A stretch of DNA of 64,000 bases. It comes from Rhineura floridana (Eukaryota > Chordata > Lepidosauria > Squamata > Rhineuridae). Location: assembly GCF_030035675.1 (NCBI RefSeq), contig NC_084487.1, positions 89,724,486 to 89,788,485 on the forward strand. Direction: 5' to 3'. The position numbers were made by a program, and so were the translations under genes. Under the pieces are notes generated by a model. It was not told the origin of the DNA and did not search any database. It saw only the letters and a list, made by a program, of their open reading frames with translations. Shown piece by piece: positions 46,009-56,699 of the stretch (position 1 is its first letter; the number at the start of each line of letters is the position of its first letter).

Positions 46009-47723
46009 GTATATGCCTTAAATTCTTAGCTCTCTGTTCTGATAATCAACTTCTTGTATAGTTTATCTTAAGCTGCAGAGTGCAAGCATGAGCATATCTG
46101 ACCAAAAGTAAAACCAGCAAAGCAAACACAAGATAGAGATTTCTAGATACTACTGATCCTTCTTTACTGATTTTATAAAAGATAGATTTAAGAGTTTTTC
46201 TATTTTAGAATATAAAATGTATCAGAACGTCAGACTTCCAGAGTTTATCTGGTAAATTTCTAAAGATTTAATTAATTTATTTTAAAACTGAGGTAAACTG
46301 TTGCAAAGGCCAATCCTTCACATGTTTACCCATAAATGTTACTCAGAGCTCTTGTTGTATTTACACTAGGAGGGAGGGTTATAAATGCTGAATAAATAAA
46401 TAAATGTAGAACTGTTCCAGGAATGCAGTGAGACAATTTTCATTGGGTGTGCAGAGACAAAAATGGGGGGGGGGCAGAAGGGTTGGGGCATTGGTCACTA
46501 CAGAAGAGGTTTCTTGGGGGGAAGTTTTCATAGGAAATGACAAAAATAAATTCCAATTTATGCATTTTAATTAGGAACCACAAGTTGTGAAGTTTACAAA
46601 AAAGCAAATCAGTTTGAAATACAGTATTTTCCACATACAAAATAGTTGTATAAACTAAATAACAGTGACTGGGAAGTAAATATATATTGTGCAAGTCATC
46701 CTACCATAATGATCTGAACTGTTAATAAAATCTAATGCACTGTGATTGCAAATTTGCAGAGGAACTGTTCACTTGAAATTCCTTCCAACATGTTACTTTC
46801 ACAAGCATTTAATGCTTGTATGATGTTAGTACACATGTAAAAGTTAAGAATGAATTTTCACACACAGCTTTAGATGCACCAAAGCTGAATCCTGCAGCAT
46901 ACAAAGTGTGTATGCGTGGAAAGGTTTCCTTGTACAGGTCAGTAAATTCATGCACTGTCAGTTCAGTTCTCCTAAGACAGCTGCTTCCCAGTACTAACTA
47001 CTACCCTGGTCTCCTTTGCCATGCCAGGAAAGCAATTAAGATAAGTTTCACTTTAAAAATTAATACCTATAAACATCACTTTTCATAAAGAAATGCTTGA
47101 CAGCATGTCACACAGGAACTATACATCTCTCCGAACTACAGGTACTAGAATTAATTACAAGGACACAATCTTTGTTCTACACAAAGGCCCTGGGCCAGCC
47201 AGCTAACGCTGCTTCTGATGGCTCTACTAGCAAATCTCACACAGCCTATTTTGGTAGTATGTAAGTTTGCATGAGAAAAGTTAAATAAGGTGAATTATTT
47301 ATAACAATAATTTGCACATTTGGGTGGCGGTCTAAAACTGTTGCAGCTAAGGCTCTAGCCACTTTATACTCTTCAAACCCATTTTGAAATGGAATCAGCT
47401 TGAAAGGATTGAAGGGATATCTTTTTCAACTTTTTTTAACTAGGGAAGAAATGTCTCCCAAACATGTACGCACACACAATATTCCAGCTCCCCATTGCCT
47501 GGGCTAAGTGAGTAAGGTCTCATTAGGCTTCCTGGGCCTTGGCAAGTCAGCTCACTCACCTCTCTGCTTCTTCTCAGGTCCTGCCCTGGACTAGGCTAGC
47601 CTGCTTCACAGTCTAGGCCCAAAAGCCTAGGCACACCCACCAGATGCACAAATAACACCCAGCACCTACAGAGGCTGGATGAGCACTACAGGAGAGGGGG
47701 AGATGCTCTGAAGTGTATCACAA
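46009..47723. other. Intergenic sequence, nothing clear
   Basis: A short LINE-like tail (aggGttataaatgctgaata, AATAAATAAATAAATG) ends near 46405 and a G-run lies at 46466-46474. No gene was recognised. Confidence 0.5.
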
Positions 47724-47725
47724 TA

Positions 47726-48748
47726 CAGTAGGGCCCCGTTTCTCAGCACCCCGCTTTTCGGCATTCCATTAATACGGCACCAGTGGGGCAATCAGCTGGA
47801 GGGGGGCTGGAGCTCCCTGCGCTCCAGCTGATCGTGCAGGAGGAGGGGAAGATAGGCTGTAGCGCGCTCCAGCTGATCTCCTCTTCTGGCACAATCAGAC
47901 TCCCACACTGGAGCTGATAGCGCCGGAGGAGAGGAAGATCAGCTGTAGCGCGCTCCAGCTGATCTTCTCCTGATCGGGCACTCAGACTCCCACACTGGAG
48001 CTGATAGCGCCAGAGGAGGGGAAGATCAGCTGCAGCGCACTCCAGCTGATCTTCTCCTTGGGGGCGATCAGACTCGTGCACTCAAGCTGATCGTGCCAGA
48101 GGAGGGGAAGATAGGCTGTAGCGCGCTCCAGCTGATCTCTTCTGGCACAATCAGACTCCCACACTGGAGCTGATCACACCGGAGGAGGGGAAGATTAGCT
48201 GTAGCGCGCTCCAGCTGATCTTCTCCTGATCGGGCACTCAGACTCCCACACTGGAGCTGATAGCGCCAGAGGAGGGGAAGATCAGCTGCAGCGCACTCCA
48301 GCTGATCTTCTCCTTGGGGGCGATCAGACTCGTGCACTCAAGCTGATCGTGCCAGAGGAGGGGAAGATAGGCTGTAGCGCGCTCCAGCTGATCTCTTCTG
48401 GCACAATCAGACTCCCACACTGGAGCTGATCACACCGGAGGAGGGGAAGATAGGCTGTAGCGCGCTCCAGCTGATCTCTTCTGGCACAATCAGACTCCCA
48501 CACTGGAGCTGATCACACCGGAGGAGGGGAAGATTAGCTATAGCGTGCTCCAGCTGATCTTCTCCTCCTCCAGGGCAATCAGACTCCCGCAATCCAGCTG
48601 ATTGCACCGGTGCTACAGCTGATCTTCTCTGGAGCGATCAGTGGGTTAGGTTCCAGACCCCCATGCTACAGCTGACCCGCTTTTTGGTGGTTTTCACTTT
48701 TCAGCGGGGGTCTGTAACCTAACCTGCCATATGAGTGAGGCCCTACTG
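47726..48748. mobile_element. pogo/Tigger-like MITE, copy D, expanded by an internal minisatellite
   Basis: It has the family ends CAGTAGGGCCCCGTTTCTCA and GTGAGGCCCTACTG with TA on both sides (47724-47725, 48749-48750). It is 1,023 bp long against 179-217 bp for the other five copies. The excess is a tandem array from about 47780 to 48620. The outer parts (gcttttcggcattcc; ttttggtggttttcactttt, cagcgggggtctgtaac) align with copies E and F. Confidence 0.85.
47780..48620. repeat. Minisatellite, 83-87-bp units in a 256-bp higher-order period
   Basis: The word 'ctggagctgat' or 'ctcaagctgat' recurs at about 47908, 47995, 48081, 48164, 48251, 48337, 48420 and 48503, giving spacings of 87, 86, 83, 87, 86, 83 and 83. 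Thus three subunits make a 256-bp higher-order unit, and the segments starting at 48071 and 48327 are near-identical. Each subunit contains CTCCAGCTGATC and a partly complementary GATCAGCTG, so it can fold on itself. Open frames on the minus strand are by-products. Confidence 0.88.
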
Positions 48749-48750
48749 TA

Positions 48751-49333
48751 CTGTCCTTCCCTCCTTGCTTTCCTCCAATTGCAAACCCTTAGGTTTGCCA
48801 ACTCTCTCCCCCATTCATCAAGATTTGTGTTCACTTCATTCACATGTTCATCTCTTATATTTGCTGTATTTGGTATCTACCCACTTTTATTCATGAGACA
48901 AAGATATTGTGGATTCTTGAGGAGAACTTTGTTGATCACACCCGGTCCCATTCTTGGCCTAATCCCTCCTGCCCCCTTTTCCCTCTCCTCCCAGTTCCTC
49001 CCCTCAGCTACTGGGCCCTGCTCAAGACAAACCCCTCAAACTCAAATTTATTGTTAATAGAATACAACACTGTGTTTGCATTCCCCTGGTAACTTTGCCC
49101 TGCCTCTCTCTTTGGATGCCTGAACTGTATTTCTAAAAGCTCAGCTGAGGTTTTAAGGCACTGCGATGCTAGAAATTTGGGAACTGAAGGAAAATATCAT
49201 TAGGGGGCAGAATTATCATTGGGGAGGCAATGCCCTCATTTTCCCCCCATCACTACACCCCTGGCACTGTTCCCCTTTCACTCTTTGACTTGCGTCACCT
49301 CAGCCCAATACCTTTCTGCTTCCAGTCTTGTGA
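48751..49333. other. Intergenic sequence, nothing recognised
   Basis: Pyrimidine-rich at 48930-49010. No gene or repeat could be supported. Confidence 0.5.
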
Positions 49334-49335
49334 TA

Positions 49336-49552
49336 CAGTAGGCCCCTGCTTTTCGGCAACCTGCTTTTCAGCATTCCGCTAATACGGTGGCTAAAATTGG
49401 TGCAAGGCTCCACTCATACGGCACTTGTTCTGCTTTTACAGCATTTTTTGGGCGCCGGTCACCATTTTATTGAAGGAGTTCCACTTTTTGGCAGGTTTCG
49501 CTTTTAGGCAGGGGTCTGGAACGTAACCCGCCGTATGAGTGGGGCCCTACTG
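49336..49552. mobile_element. pogo/Tigger-like MITE, copy E
   Basis: Ends CAGTAGGCCCCTGCTTTTCG and GAGTGGGGCCCTACTG with TA on both sides (49334-49335, 49553-49554). Only about 585 bp separates it from copy D, in the same orientation. Confidence 0.83.
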
Positions 49553-49959
49553 TACTCTGTGTCCTTATCTAACAACCCCACCCCCTGCAGCCTGACACTA
49601 GTAATGTGTGCCATTCTCTCTAAGCCAAATGACAGAGTCATTGTGAAGTTATGTTGCCGCTTACCATTGCCTTCATAAATGGCCTGAGCAATGTTCCTCC
49701 AATTTGCAGAGAGAGAAGATTGGTGCTGAAAGGCAAAGGAAAAATGTAGCTGCTTATTGGTTAATTTATGAGTACAATGCTGCTACACAGTGGAACATAG
49801 GACAGGCTCCTTACAGTTTCCATGATTTGGGGCCTATTAGTAAATCTGTAAGCACCAGAACCCTTTGTGGGTTTGTGGGGTATATTTTAACCCCAATGAG
49901 AGTTCCAGTGGTAAGGTGGGATAATTTTTTACTCCCAAAAAACATGTTATGGGGGGTGT

Positions 49960-50980
49960 CAGCCAAATTGTAGTGGCAAATTCAAAGTGCAGGGTCTCTT
50001 CATAATAGTCACAGCAACTCCCCTTTTTTTTGCTGCCGGGTTGAGAATGAGATCCTTCTTAATGCCTTCTCCCACAACAAGAGACATCCTTAGCAGCCAA
50101 TCAGCATGAATGGGGAGAATGTTAGCTACTGAAAAGAGTGATTAACTCACCTCCTTTCACTGATAGCCTCTGTGATGTTCCTGTATTAGTGTATATATGG
50201 GAAGTGCTGTTTGTATAGGAGATACATGGTAAGTGGAATGAAAGAGGAGGGGGGAGTGAATGGGCAGTAGAATGCTGGATGATTGGCTGAGTGTTTAGAA
50301 TGGCTGAGGGTATAAATGGAAGGATGACAGTTGAATCTGGGGGAACGTGAGAGGGTTGTTTTGGTGTGTTTTTGAGAGGAGATTGGGTGGAGAGTTGGTG
50401 GATGTGAGGAGAGTGTGGAGTTCGGATTAATACTAAGACCAGTACCTCAGGAATAGATGAAACCATATGCTTAAGTGCCTTTATAAAGTAATCTTGTTAT
50501 CTCTGTTATTTAATAAATATATTTGGTTTATCAAAGGCCTGATCCTTGGCTGGGGTTCCACAGACCAGAAGGGAGGGTAAGGTAAATACCAAGGCTGAAG
50601 GGTAACAAATGGTGGCAGCGGTGAAGAGAATAACACCACAAGTATTCAGAGCAAACCAGGATTATCTGCATTGATACAAAGGGAGTGGGACAGCTTAAGC
50701 ACGCAGTCACAGAGGTAACCTGATAGAGAGACTCAGGCAGAGTCTCTGGGAATACGGGTTATAGGACGTGACTGGTGGTGCTGCCTAGCAGGGGGATCTG
50801 GTGAGGTCTATGCTAGAGCGGGGAGAGAAACCATAAAAAAGGACAGTCCGGACTGGTGGAGTCCCTGGTGGTGCCTAGTGACAGGCAGTAACCACGAGCA
50901 GGTAGGAACCTGACAGGGAGAGCCAGGGAAGGGCGTCACAGCCTCCAATCAGGAAAAAAAGATGAGGAAGCATGTTACAA
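49960..50980. mobile_element. hAT-like element, copy 3, split by a solo LTR
   Basis: The left part (49960-50170) matches the 4602-4951 copy (tgtagtggcaaattcaaagt, ttgctgccgggttgagaatg). After the LTR the right part resumes with ccaatcagg and aaggaagcatgt-like sequence. The far end is lost or joins the MITE half at about 50988. Confidence 0.6.
50171..50940 (+). mobile_element. Solo LTR (endogenous retrovirus or LTR retrotransposon), 770 bp
   Basis: Starts TGTGATG and ends CGTCACA, flanked by the 5-bp duplication GCCTC (50166-50170, 50941-50945). A TATAAAT lies at about 50311 and an AATAAA at 50512-50517, in the order expected of an LTR. It looks whole as a single LTR and no internal genes remain. 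It sits inside the hAT-like repeat and is therefore younger than it. The exact family is not known to me. Intact ends suggest moderate to young age. Confidence 0.75.
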
Positions 50981-50987
50981 GACTTTG

Positions 50988-51060
50988 GCAATGCTGGCTG
51001 AGGCTGATGGGAGTTGTGGTCCAACAACATCTGAAGGCACACTGGTTGGGAAAGGCTGTC
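50988..51060. mobile_element. Half copy of the palindromic hAT-like MITE
   Basis: Contains 'gctgaggctgatgggagttg', 'tggtccaacaacatctgaag' and the end TTGGGAAAGGCTG, matching the right arm of 21182-21319. The left arm is absent. Confidence 0.7.
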
Positions 51061-51215
51061 CTAATGGCTACATTGCCTCCAGCATCAGCAGCTGTATGCC
51101 TCTGAAAACTTGTCCTGCTTGTGAGCATCTGGTTGGCCACTGTGGGAACCCAATATTGGACTAGACAACCATTTGGTCTGATCTAGCAGGACTCTTAGGT
51201 CCTTATGTTAGCCAT
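51061..51215 (+). mobile_element. CR1 LINE 3' end fragment
   Basis: Reads 'gtatgcctctgaaaacttgt', 'catctggttggccactgtgg' and 'tttggtctgatctagcagga', then cttatgtta: a CR1 end in forward orientation. Confidence 0.75.
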
Positions 51216-52074
51216 CTTAATTAGAATTGCTGCACATGTTCATGGCAAGGCTTCTTTGCTTTTAACAGCTGCAAGACAGGCAGAAACATAGGTGGCCAGC
51301 AGACTTGTACCCCATGTTGCTAAGGAATTCTAAGAATTTTTGAAAACAGTGGTTTTGAAAGGTTCAGTCTGCAGTCTTGATTCAAAATAGTGTCCAATTG
51401 TATCCAAACACAGATGAAACCGTGCTCCTTGCTCTTAGGAAACATCATGCAAAATTTGGTTAAAATCAGTACAGCTTTGAAAGGTTCAGTCCACCATCTT
51501 AATTCAAAATGGCATCCAATTGGAGGTTATGTTCTATTTCTATTTTGGGTGCATTAACAGTTGAATCTGAACTGCAGTTTGATGTAAAATCAGACTGATT
51601 CCAATATGTTGCTACTTCAGCAATGACTCTAGCTGTTGGAAAAAAGAGGATGCATGTTTTCAGCCTGTTATGTTTAAACCACTTTATTTAAGGCAAGGTG
51701 GGCATGGTCAATTAAAAACATAGAGCACACCTAGAATTTTGCTGGAATATATTTCACCTCCCACTGTTTTATCTTGTGCAAATTGAGACACTCCTGAGGT
51801 CCACTGGAAAATATTCTGCAGAATAGTCAGTGCTATTATTCCACAATTATGTTTGGAGTTTTTTTAGTGTAATTTTTGCCAAGTGTTGCTGGTCATGCAA
51901 AGTGACCATCTGAACTATATCAACTGTCTTAATAATGTTGCTTCCTCCCTGCTAAAACAAGAACAGCATAGCACATGTCTTCTTTCTATTATTTGGGCTG
52001 ATTCCAGGTGTTGCCACCACTCACCATATGCTCAGAGGCACATGTTAACAAATTCTTCTAAGCTACACAGCAAG
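51216..52074. other. Intergenic sequence with a short repeated phrase
   Basis: A phrase like 'tttgaaaggttcagtctgca' with 'gattcaaaatagtgtccaat' at about 51350 recurs at about 51475, which hints at a diverged local duplication of about 125 bp. Nothing else was recognised. Confidence 0.4.
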
Positions 52075-52283
52075 TGGATTGGACTGTGAAAGACCAACCC
52101 AAGTTGTGTTTGCATTTTGACAAATTCGTAGGGCAGTACAATATCTCAGAGAGGAAGTCAGGTCTCCTGCTCCCCTGTTGCATTCACTATAGCTGCCCAA
52201 TTTCCCTGCTTTTTAAAATTTGATAGAAATAGCTGTGGGCTATAGGTACATTCTTAAACCACAAGATTTTTTACCTATTAGTG
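52075..52283. repeat. Unknown 205-bp repeat, copy 2
   Basis: Pairs with 45802-46008. It lies immediately before the octamer-bearing tandem array, so the two may be parts of one element. Confidence 0.7.
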
Positions 52284-52344
52284 AATTTCCCTGCCTTTTA
52301 ATCCAGGAGGTAAGAAATGGGATCCTGTCCAAGTGTGCTGATAA

Positions 52345-53340
52345 TGGATTGCTCATTTGCATGCTTATTGAGTTCAGTGGGATTTACTCCCCTGCAATCA
52401 TGCTTAGGATAGGTGAAACTGACCACGGGGGATGGGAAGGGGAGGAGGAGGGAGGGGAAGAAAAGCAGAGGGGAGGACTGGGATGGGAGCAGGCAGGACG
52501 GGGAGGGGAGGAGAAGGACAGGTTTGATCATTTGCATGTTTATTGAGTTCAGTGCGATTTACTCCCGTGCAATCATGCTTAGAATAGGTAAAACTGACCG
52601 GGGGAAGGGAAGGAGGGCTGGAGTGGGCAGAGGAGGAGGAAGAAGGAAGGGGGGGAGGAAGGGAGAGGAGAGGGGAAGGAGGGGAAAAGCAGGTCTGATA
52701 ATTTGCATGCTTATTGAGTTCAATGGGATTTACTCTTATGCAATAATGGTTAAAAAAGGAAAAACTGACCATGGAGGAGGGGCAGGGGGAAGGAGCGTAT
52801 TGGAGGGGGCAAAGGAAGGGGTAGGGGAGGGCAGGTTTGATCATTTGCATGCTTATAGAGTTCAATGGTATTTATTTCCGTGCAATCATGCTTAAGATAC
52901 GTAAAACTGACCATGGGGAGGAGGAAGGGAAGGTGGAGGAGGGGAAAGGTGAAGGAGGGGATTAGAAGGGGATGGGGAGAGAGGGAGGGAGGGGCAAAGG
53001 AAGGGGTAGGGAAGGGGCAAGAGGGAGGGGATGGGAGGGAGAAGGGAGAGTGGGTTTGATCATTTGCATACTTTTTGAGTTCAATAGGATTTATTTCTGT
53101 GCAATCATGTTTGAAAATGGAAATGGACTGCCTTCGTCAATCAGACTTATCGCGACCCTTTGAATAGGGTTTTCATGGTAAACAGTATTCAGAGGTGGTT
53201 TTACCACTGCCTTCCTCTGAGGCTGAGAGGCAGTGACTGGCCCAAGGTCACCCAGTCATCTTCATGACTGTGTGGGGATTCAAACCCTGATCTCCCAGGT
53301 CGTAGTCCAACAATGACCCAGGGGAGGGGTGGAGGATGGG
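52345..53340. repeat. Tandem array of five octamer-bearing units with purine-rich spacers
   Basis: Each unit has a core of about 75 bp (catttgcatgcttattgagt, then tttactccc, caatcatgctta, aaaactgacc) followed by a G/A-rich tract of variable length. ATTTGCAT, the complement of the octamer ATGCAAAT, is perfect in all five units (52355, 52530, 52701, 52843, 53062). Start-to-start spacings are 175, 171, 142 and 219 bp. The fifth unit is split by a SINE at 53114-53313. Confidence 0.85.
53114..53313 (-). mobile_element. tRNA-derived SINE with Bov-B-like tail, inside the tandem array
   Basis: The same family as 19985-20216: 'ggtttttaccact'-type body, 'cccaaggtcacccagtcatc' and 'gattcaaaccctgatctccc' (B box on the minus strand). 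The tail part is 'cgcgaccctttgaatagggt'. The tRNA-like head is shortened. Confidence 0.82.
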
Positions 53341-53489
53341 GAGAGGAGATTGGGTGGGTGGGCACTGGGCAGAGGGGAAGCCCCTTTCCTTTCCAAAAGT
53401 AAAACATTGTGAACAGTATCATTGCTTTTCAGCGTTTCCCCCAACTTTGTATTCTACAGCAGGCACCCACCCAAATTTAAAGCAAAGCT

Positions 53490-53785
53490 GTCCCTGGCCA
53501 CATCCACACCAGGCCTTTATTTCACTTTGGACAGTCATGGCTTCTCTCAAAGAATCCTGGGAAGTGTAGTTAGTGAAGGGTGCTGAGAGTTGCTGGGAGA
53601 TGCCCTGTTCCCCTCACAGACCTTCAGTCAGAGTGGCTGACTGTTAAACCAGTCTGGCCACTGGAGGTCTCTCAGTGGAATAGGAGTCTCCTTTCAGCAC
53701 CCTTCACAAACTACACTTCCCAGGATTTTCTGAGGGAAGCCATGACTGTCTCAAGTGAAATCAAAGTCTGGTGCGGGATTAGCCA
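53490..53785. mobile_element. Foldback DNA element with about 90-bp inverted arms
   Basis: The left arm (ggacagtcatggcttctctc, aatcctgggaagtgtagtta, gtgaagggtgctgagag) is the complement of the right arm (ctttcagcacccttcacaaa, ctacacttcccaggattttc, gaagccatgactgtctcaag). The outer ends are cacaccaggc and gtctggtgcggg. No target duplication was confirmed. It is non-coding. Confidence 0.75.
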
Positions 53786-54429
53786 AGCCAAGCAGCTGTG
53801 AGTCTGGCTTTTAGAACACTGACAGTTGGTTCTTACCGAGCATGCCCCGCATTATCATTGGGTTCCAGCCACAATTTCTTAAATTAATTAAAAATCAGCC
53901 AGGCGTTTTTTAAACTTTTAAACTGCAGAAGATGAAGGTTAGAGTATGGGGCAAGGTCAGTGTTAGGATTACAGGTACTCTGTGAACATGGCTGATTTTT
54001 AATGAATTTCAACAGATTAGAAGAACTCTGAAAGAAAAAAGTCCAAAAGGGGTCTAGGTTTTTTATCTCTCTTTTTAGACTTTGAACTCTTGATTCTCTC
54101 TGACTGTTTTGTGTATTGCCATGAAAATTGTCAGGGTTGTTAAGCAAGCGTTTCTGAGATCAGGACTATAAGATTTGTAAGGTTTTGTTTTGAAATGAGC
54201 TTATGGGAAGCATCAGAATGGCATGGGGGTATTTTCAATTTAACATTGTGGAATGTGAAAAATCCACGCTGGCTATAGTATACAGCCACTCTCGTGGCTG
54301 TATAAACAACTTTCTAAAACATGTAAGAGATTATGCTTTTATCATCTATTATTGGCTTGATAATACCAAGTGTACTGGCTACTGTATACAGGGTGCCTTT
54401 TACAAGTTCAGAAATTTCCATTGGTTCAG
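53786..54429. other. Intergenic sequence, nothing recognised
   Basis: No gene or repeat could be supported. Confidence 0.5.
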
Positions 54430-54860
54430 AAAGCTAGACTTCAGCTGAACATCAGGAAAAACTTCTTAACTGTTAGAGCAGTACAACAGTGGAACTAATT
54501 ACCTAGGGAGGTGGTGGGCTCTGGAGGCCCTCAAGAGGCAGCTGGACAGCCATCTGTCAGGTATGATCTCCGCCATGCCCCTTCCATGGTGAGTTTCCAC
54601 CAACCCTTGAGGACCTGGCTCTTCAGGCAGGCTTTTGGGGTTGGCTAGAGTTTATCTTCATTGTTTTTAGATTTTTAATGTCTAGGTATTGTATGTCTAT
54701 TTTGTACGTCACCCAGAGTGGCTGGACAGCCAGCCAAATGGGCAACTAATACATTCAATTAAAAAAAAAATGTTGTAACTTGGATTCCTGCACTGTGCAG
54801 ATGTTAGACTTGATGGCCTTATAGGCACCTTCCAACTCTACTATTCTGTGATTCTATGAC
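54430..54860 (+). mobile_element. CR1 LINE 3' end with a nested LINE-tail insertion
   Basis: CR1 text runs to 'agctggacagccatctgtca' (about 54559) and resumes at 'cttggattcctgcactgtgc' (about 54779), ending in 'ccttccaactctactattct'. Between them, 54566-54770, is another LINE end (gacctggctcttcaggcagg, ttttgtacgtcacccagagt, then CAATTAAAAAAAAAA). The inner tail resembles the one at 5790-5862. Confidence 0.8.
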
Positions 54861-55295
54861 TGAAAGATCTGGGCAATCTGATATAGTATGTGATTTTCTG
54901 TATGATACACATGGATGGAAATATATCTTTATCACATACACACATTACAAGTTTATAGGCATGTGTAAACTGTCTAGCATGTACTGTGAACAAATATAAA
55001 ATGTGCAGCAGCCCAGATTTCAATTTTCGTAAACTAAGGCACTAACAAAAAGTTTGAAAAACAAAGCCAGTGCGTAAAGGCCAAAAACTTAACTGCAAAG
55101 GCATAGTGACATTTCACAGATTATAGTAAGAGTAATCTTACCCTTTTGTTCATATCAAATAACACTGCCTGAGTTCCTCTTCCCTTATTTCATATTGATG
55201 AAGGCAATTATCTTCTTGCTGTTTTATTCCACAATAGCCTGTTTCTACACTGGCTTCTGGAGATGAGTAAGTAAACTGAATGTAATAAAGCCAGT
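54861..55295. other. Intergenic sequence, nothing recognised
   Basis: A/T-rich, no gene or repeat could be supported. Confidence 0.5.
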
Positions 55296-55480
55296 GTGAT
55301 AGCAGTGGGGTTGAATTATGACTAGGGAGACCTGGGTTAAAATTCCCATTCAGCTCTAAAGCTCACTGAGTGACCTTGAGCCAGCCACAGGGTTAACATA
55401 TCTCTCAGGGTTGCTGTGACGTTAAAAGAGCAGCAGGAAAATTATCTGGGCCAATCTAACTGCCTTGAAGAGTAAGAAAT
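55296..55480 (+). mobile_element. Old tRNA-derived SINE
   Basis: Contains a B-box-like 'ctgggttaaaattcccattc', then 'ctcactgagtgaccttgagc', 'cagccacagggttaac' and 'tctctcagggttgctgtgac', the order of a tRNA-headed SINE. It is more diverged than the copies at 19985 and 53114. Confidence 0.65.
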
Positions 55481-56145
55481 AAGTGTTGCCTGTATATTCC
55501 TTGCTTTTTGACATACTGGAGATCTAAATTCACAGTAGACCTTGCTGCATAACAGAATAGTCACACTCAAATGCAGCTAGCAACATTTGTGCTATGTAGT
55601 TATGGCAGAAGGATGAAAACTAGTACATCATTTTTGTAAAAAATGCCCAAATTTATCTAAAAGGCAAAAACAGAGACAAAATAGGGAGAGTTGGAGCATA
55701 TACAAAGGTTCTAAGCCACTGATCAATCTGCACATATGATTCTTAACTTTTAAGATTTTTAAATGCAACCTTTTGAATGTTTATACCCTTGGATACTAGC
55801 ATCAGAGGTTAATAAGAGGTGCAATCTAATAAACATAAATAAACAAGGCTGTTTCTTGCAAAATATTTCTCTTGCAATCACTTCCTTTCCATTCCTCCAG
55901 TCACTTCATAAGTTTTATGCAATGGATGGCAGCTTTATTGCAAATAAATTGGCTTCTGGCTGTGTGCGTGTGCACGTGTGCAGCGAGACAAAGAGAAATG
56001 GGCTGTTACTGTAGGTTTATGTTACTGGAGACAAATCTAGACTACTGCTTGATTTTATGTTTTCAAAAATTAGGAATCAGTCCTTGTGTGTTTCTTTCAC
56101 CCCTAGGTGAAACCTGAAAAGTGCATAACACGTAGGAGAGCCTAA
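55481..56145. other. Intergenic sequence, nothing recognised
   Basis: No gene or repeat could be supported. Short open frames have no recognisable domain. Confidence 0.5.
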
Positions 56146-56500
56146 TCCAGGGTGGGAGCCTCAGGTGTGGGGAGAGGGGAAATGTGGCCCTCCAGGCCTA
56201 TCCTGCACTCTGAACCCTTCCTGGGCCACACCCCTCACTGGCCCTGTTTCCAATACAGTACAGGTTTTTATTTCCTGGAACGTACCGTGGAAGTCTGACA
56301 CTATCTCTTGCTTGTTTGGATAGATGATACAGAAGAGCATGTGAGTGTGTAGAAACGAGGCTATGTTACAAAGATAAAATTTACATTAATTGCTCTGCCC
56401 ACTTTTGCCTTTGGATCTGCCCGCCAGTGGCACGAGGCCCTCGGAAGGTTGCCCAGAAGGGAATGCAGCCCTTGAGCTGAAAAAGGTTGCCCATCCCTGA
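56146..56500. mobile_element. hAT-like element (second family)
   Basis: The ends are inverted (CAGGGTGGGAGCCTCAGGTG against the complement of ctgaaaaaggttgcccatcc plus CTG). The interior (cacccctcactggccctgtt, tctcttgcttgtttggatag, gatctgcccgccagtggcac) recurs at about 61895-62665. The target duplication is not clear. Confidence 0.6.
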
Positions 56501-56699
56501 TCTACTATCTCTTACCACTGGCAGAACTTATACCAATGCAGACTTTTTGGGCAGCATCTCTCCCCCCCCTCCCCCCCATTTGCTTAACGCGCAGCCTGAT
56601 GAACAGGAAAGCTCCCTCACTATTTGGTGGTATTTTGCTTGGCCCGCTAAAGGCATTGCCTCACTATGCCTTTTTCATTTCTTACGGCCCAACCTTTAC

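Noticed and set aside
47743-48607. Several repeated open frames on the minus strand with a QLECAAADLPLLWRYQL-like motif.
   Set aside because: They translate the 83-87-bp minisatellite. No start context, promoter or domain supports them.
47780-48620. A regular repeat array that might suggest a CRISPR.
   Set aside because: Units are 83-87 bp with no unique spacers, the genome is vertebrate, and the array sits inside a DNA transposon.
52413-52895. A 160-codon open frame rich in Gly, Arg, Lys and Glu.
   Set aside because: It follows the tandem array unit by unit, so it is a by-product of the repeat and not a gene.
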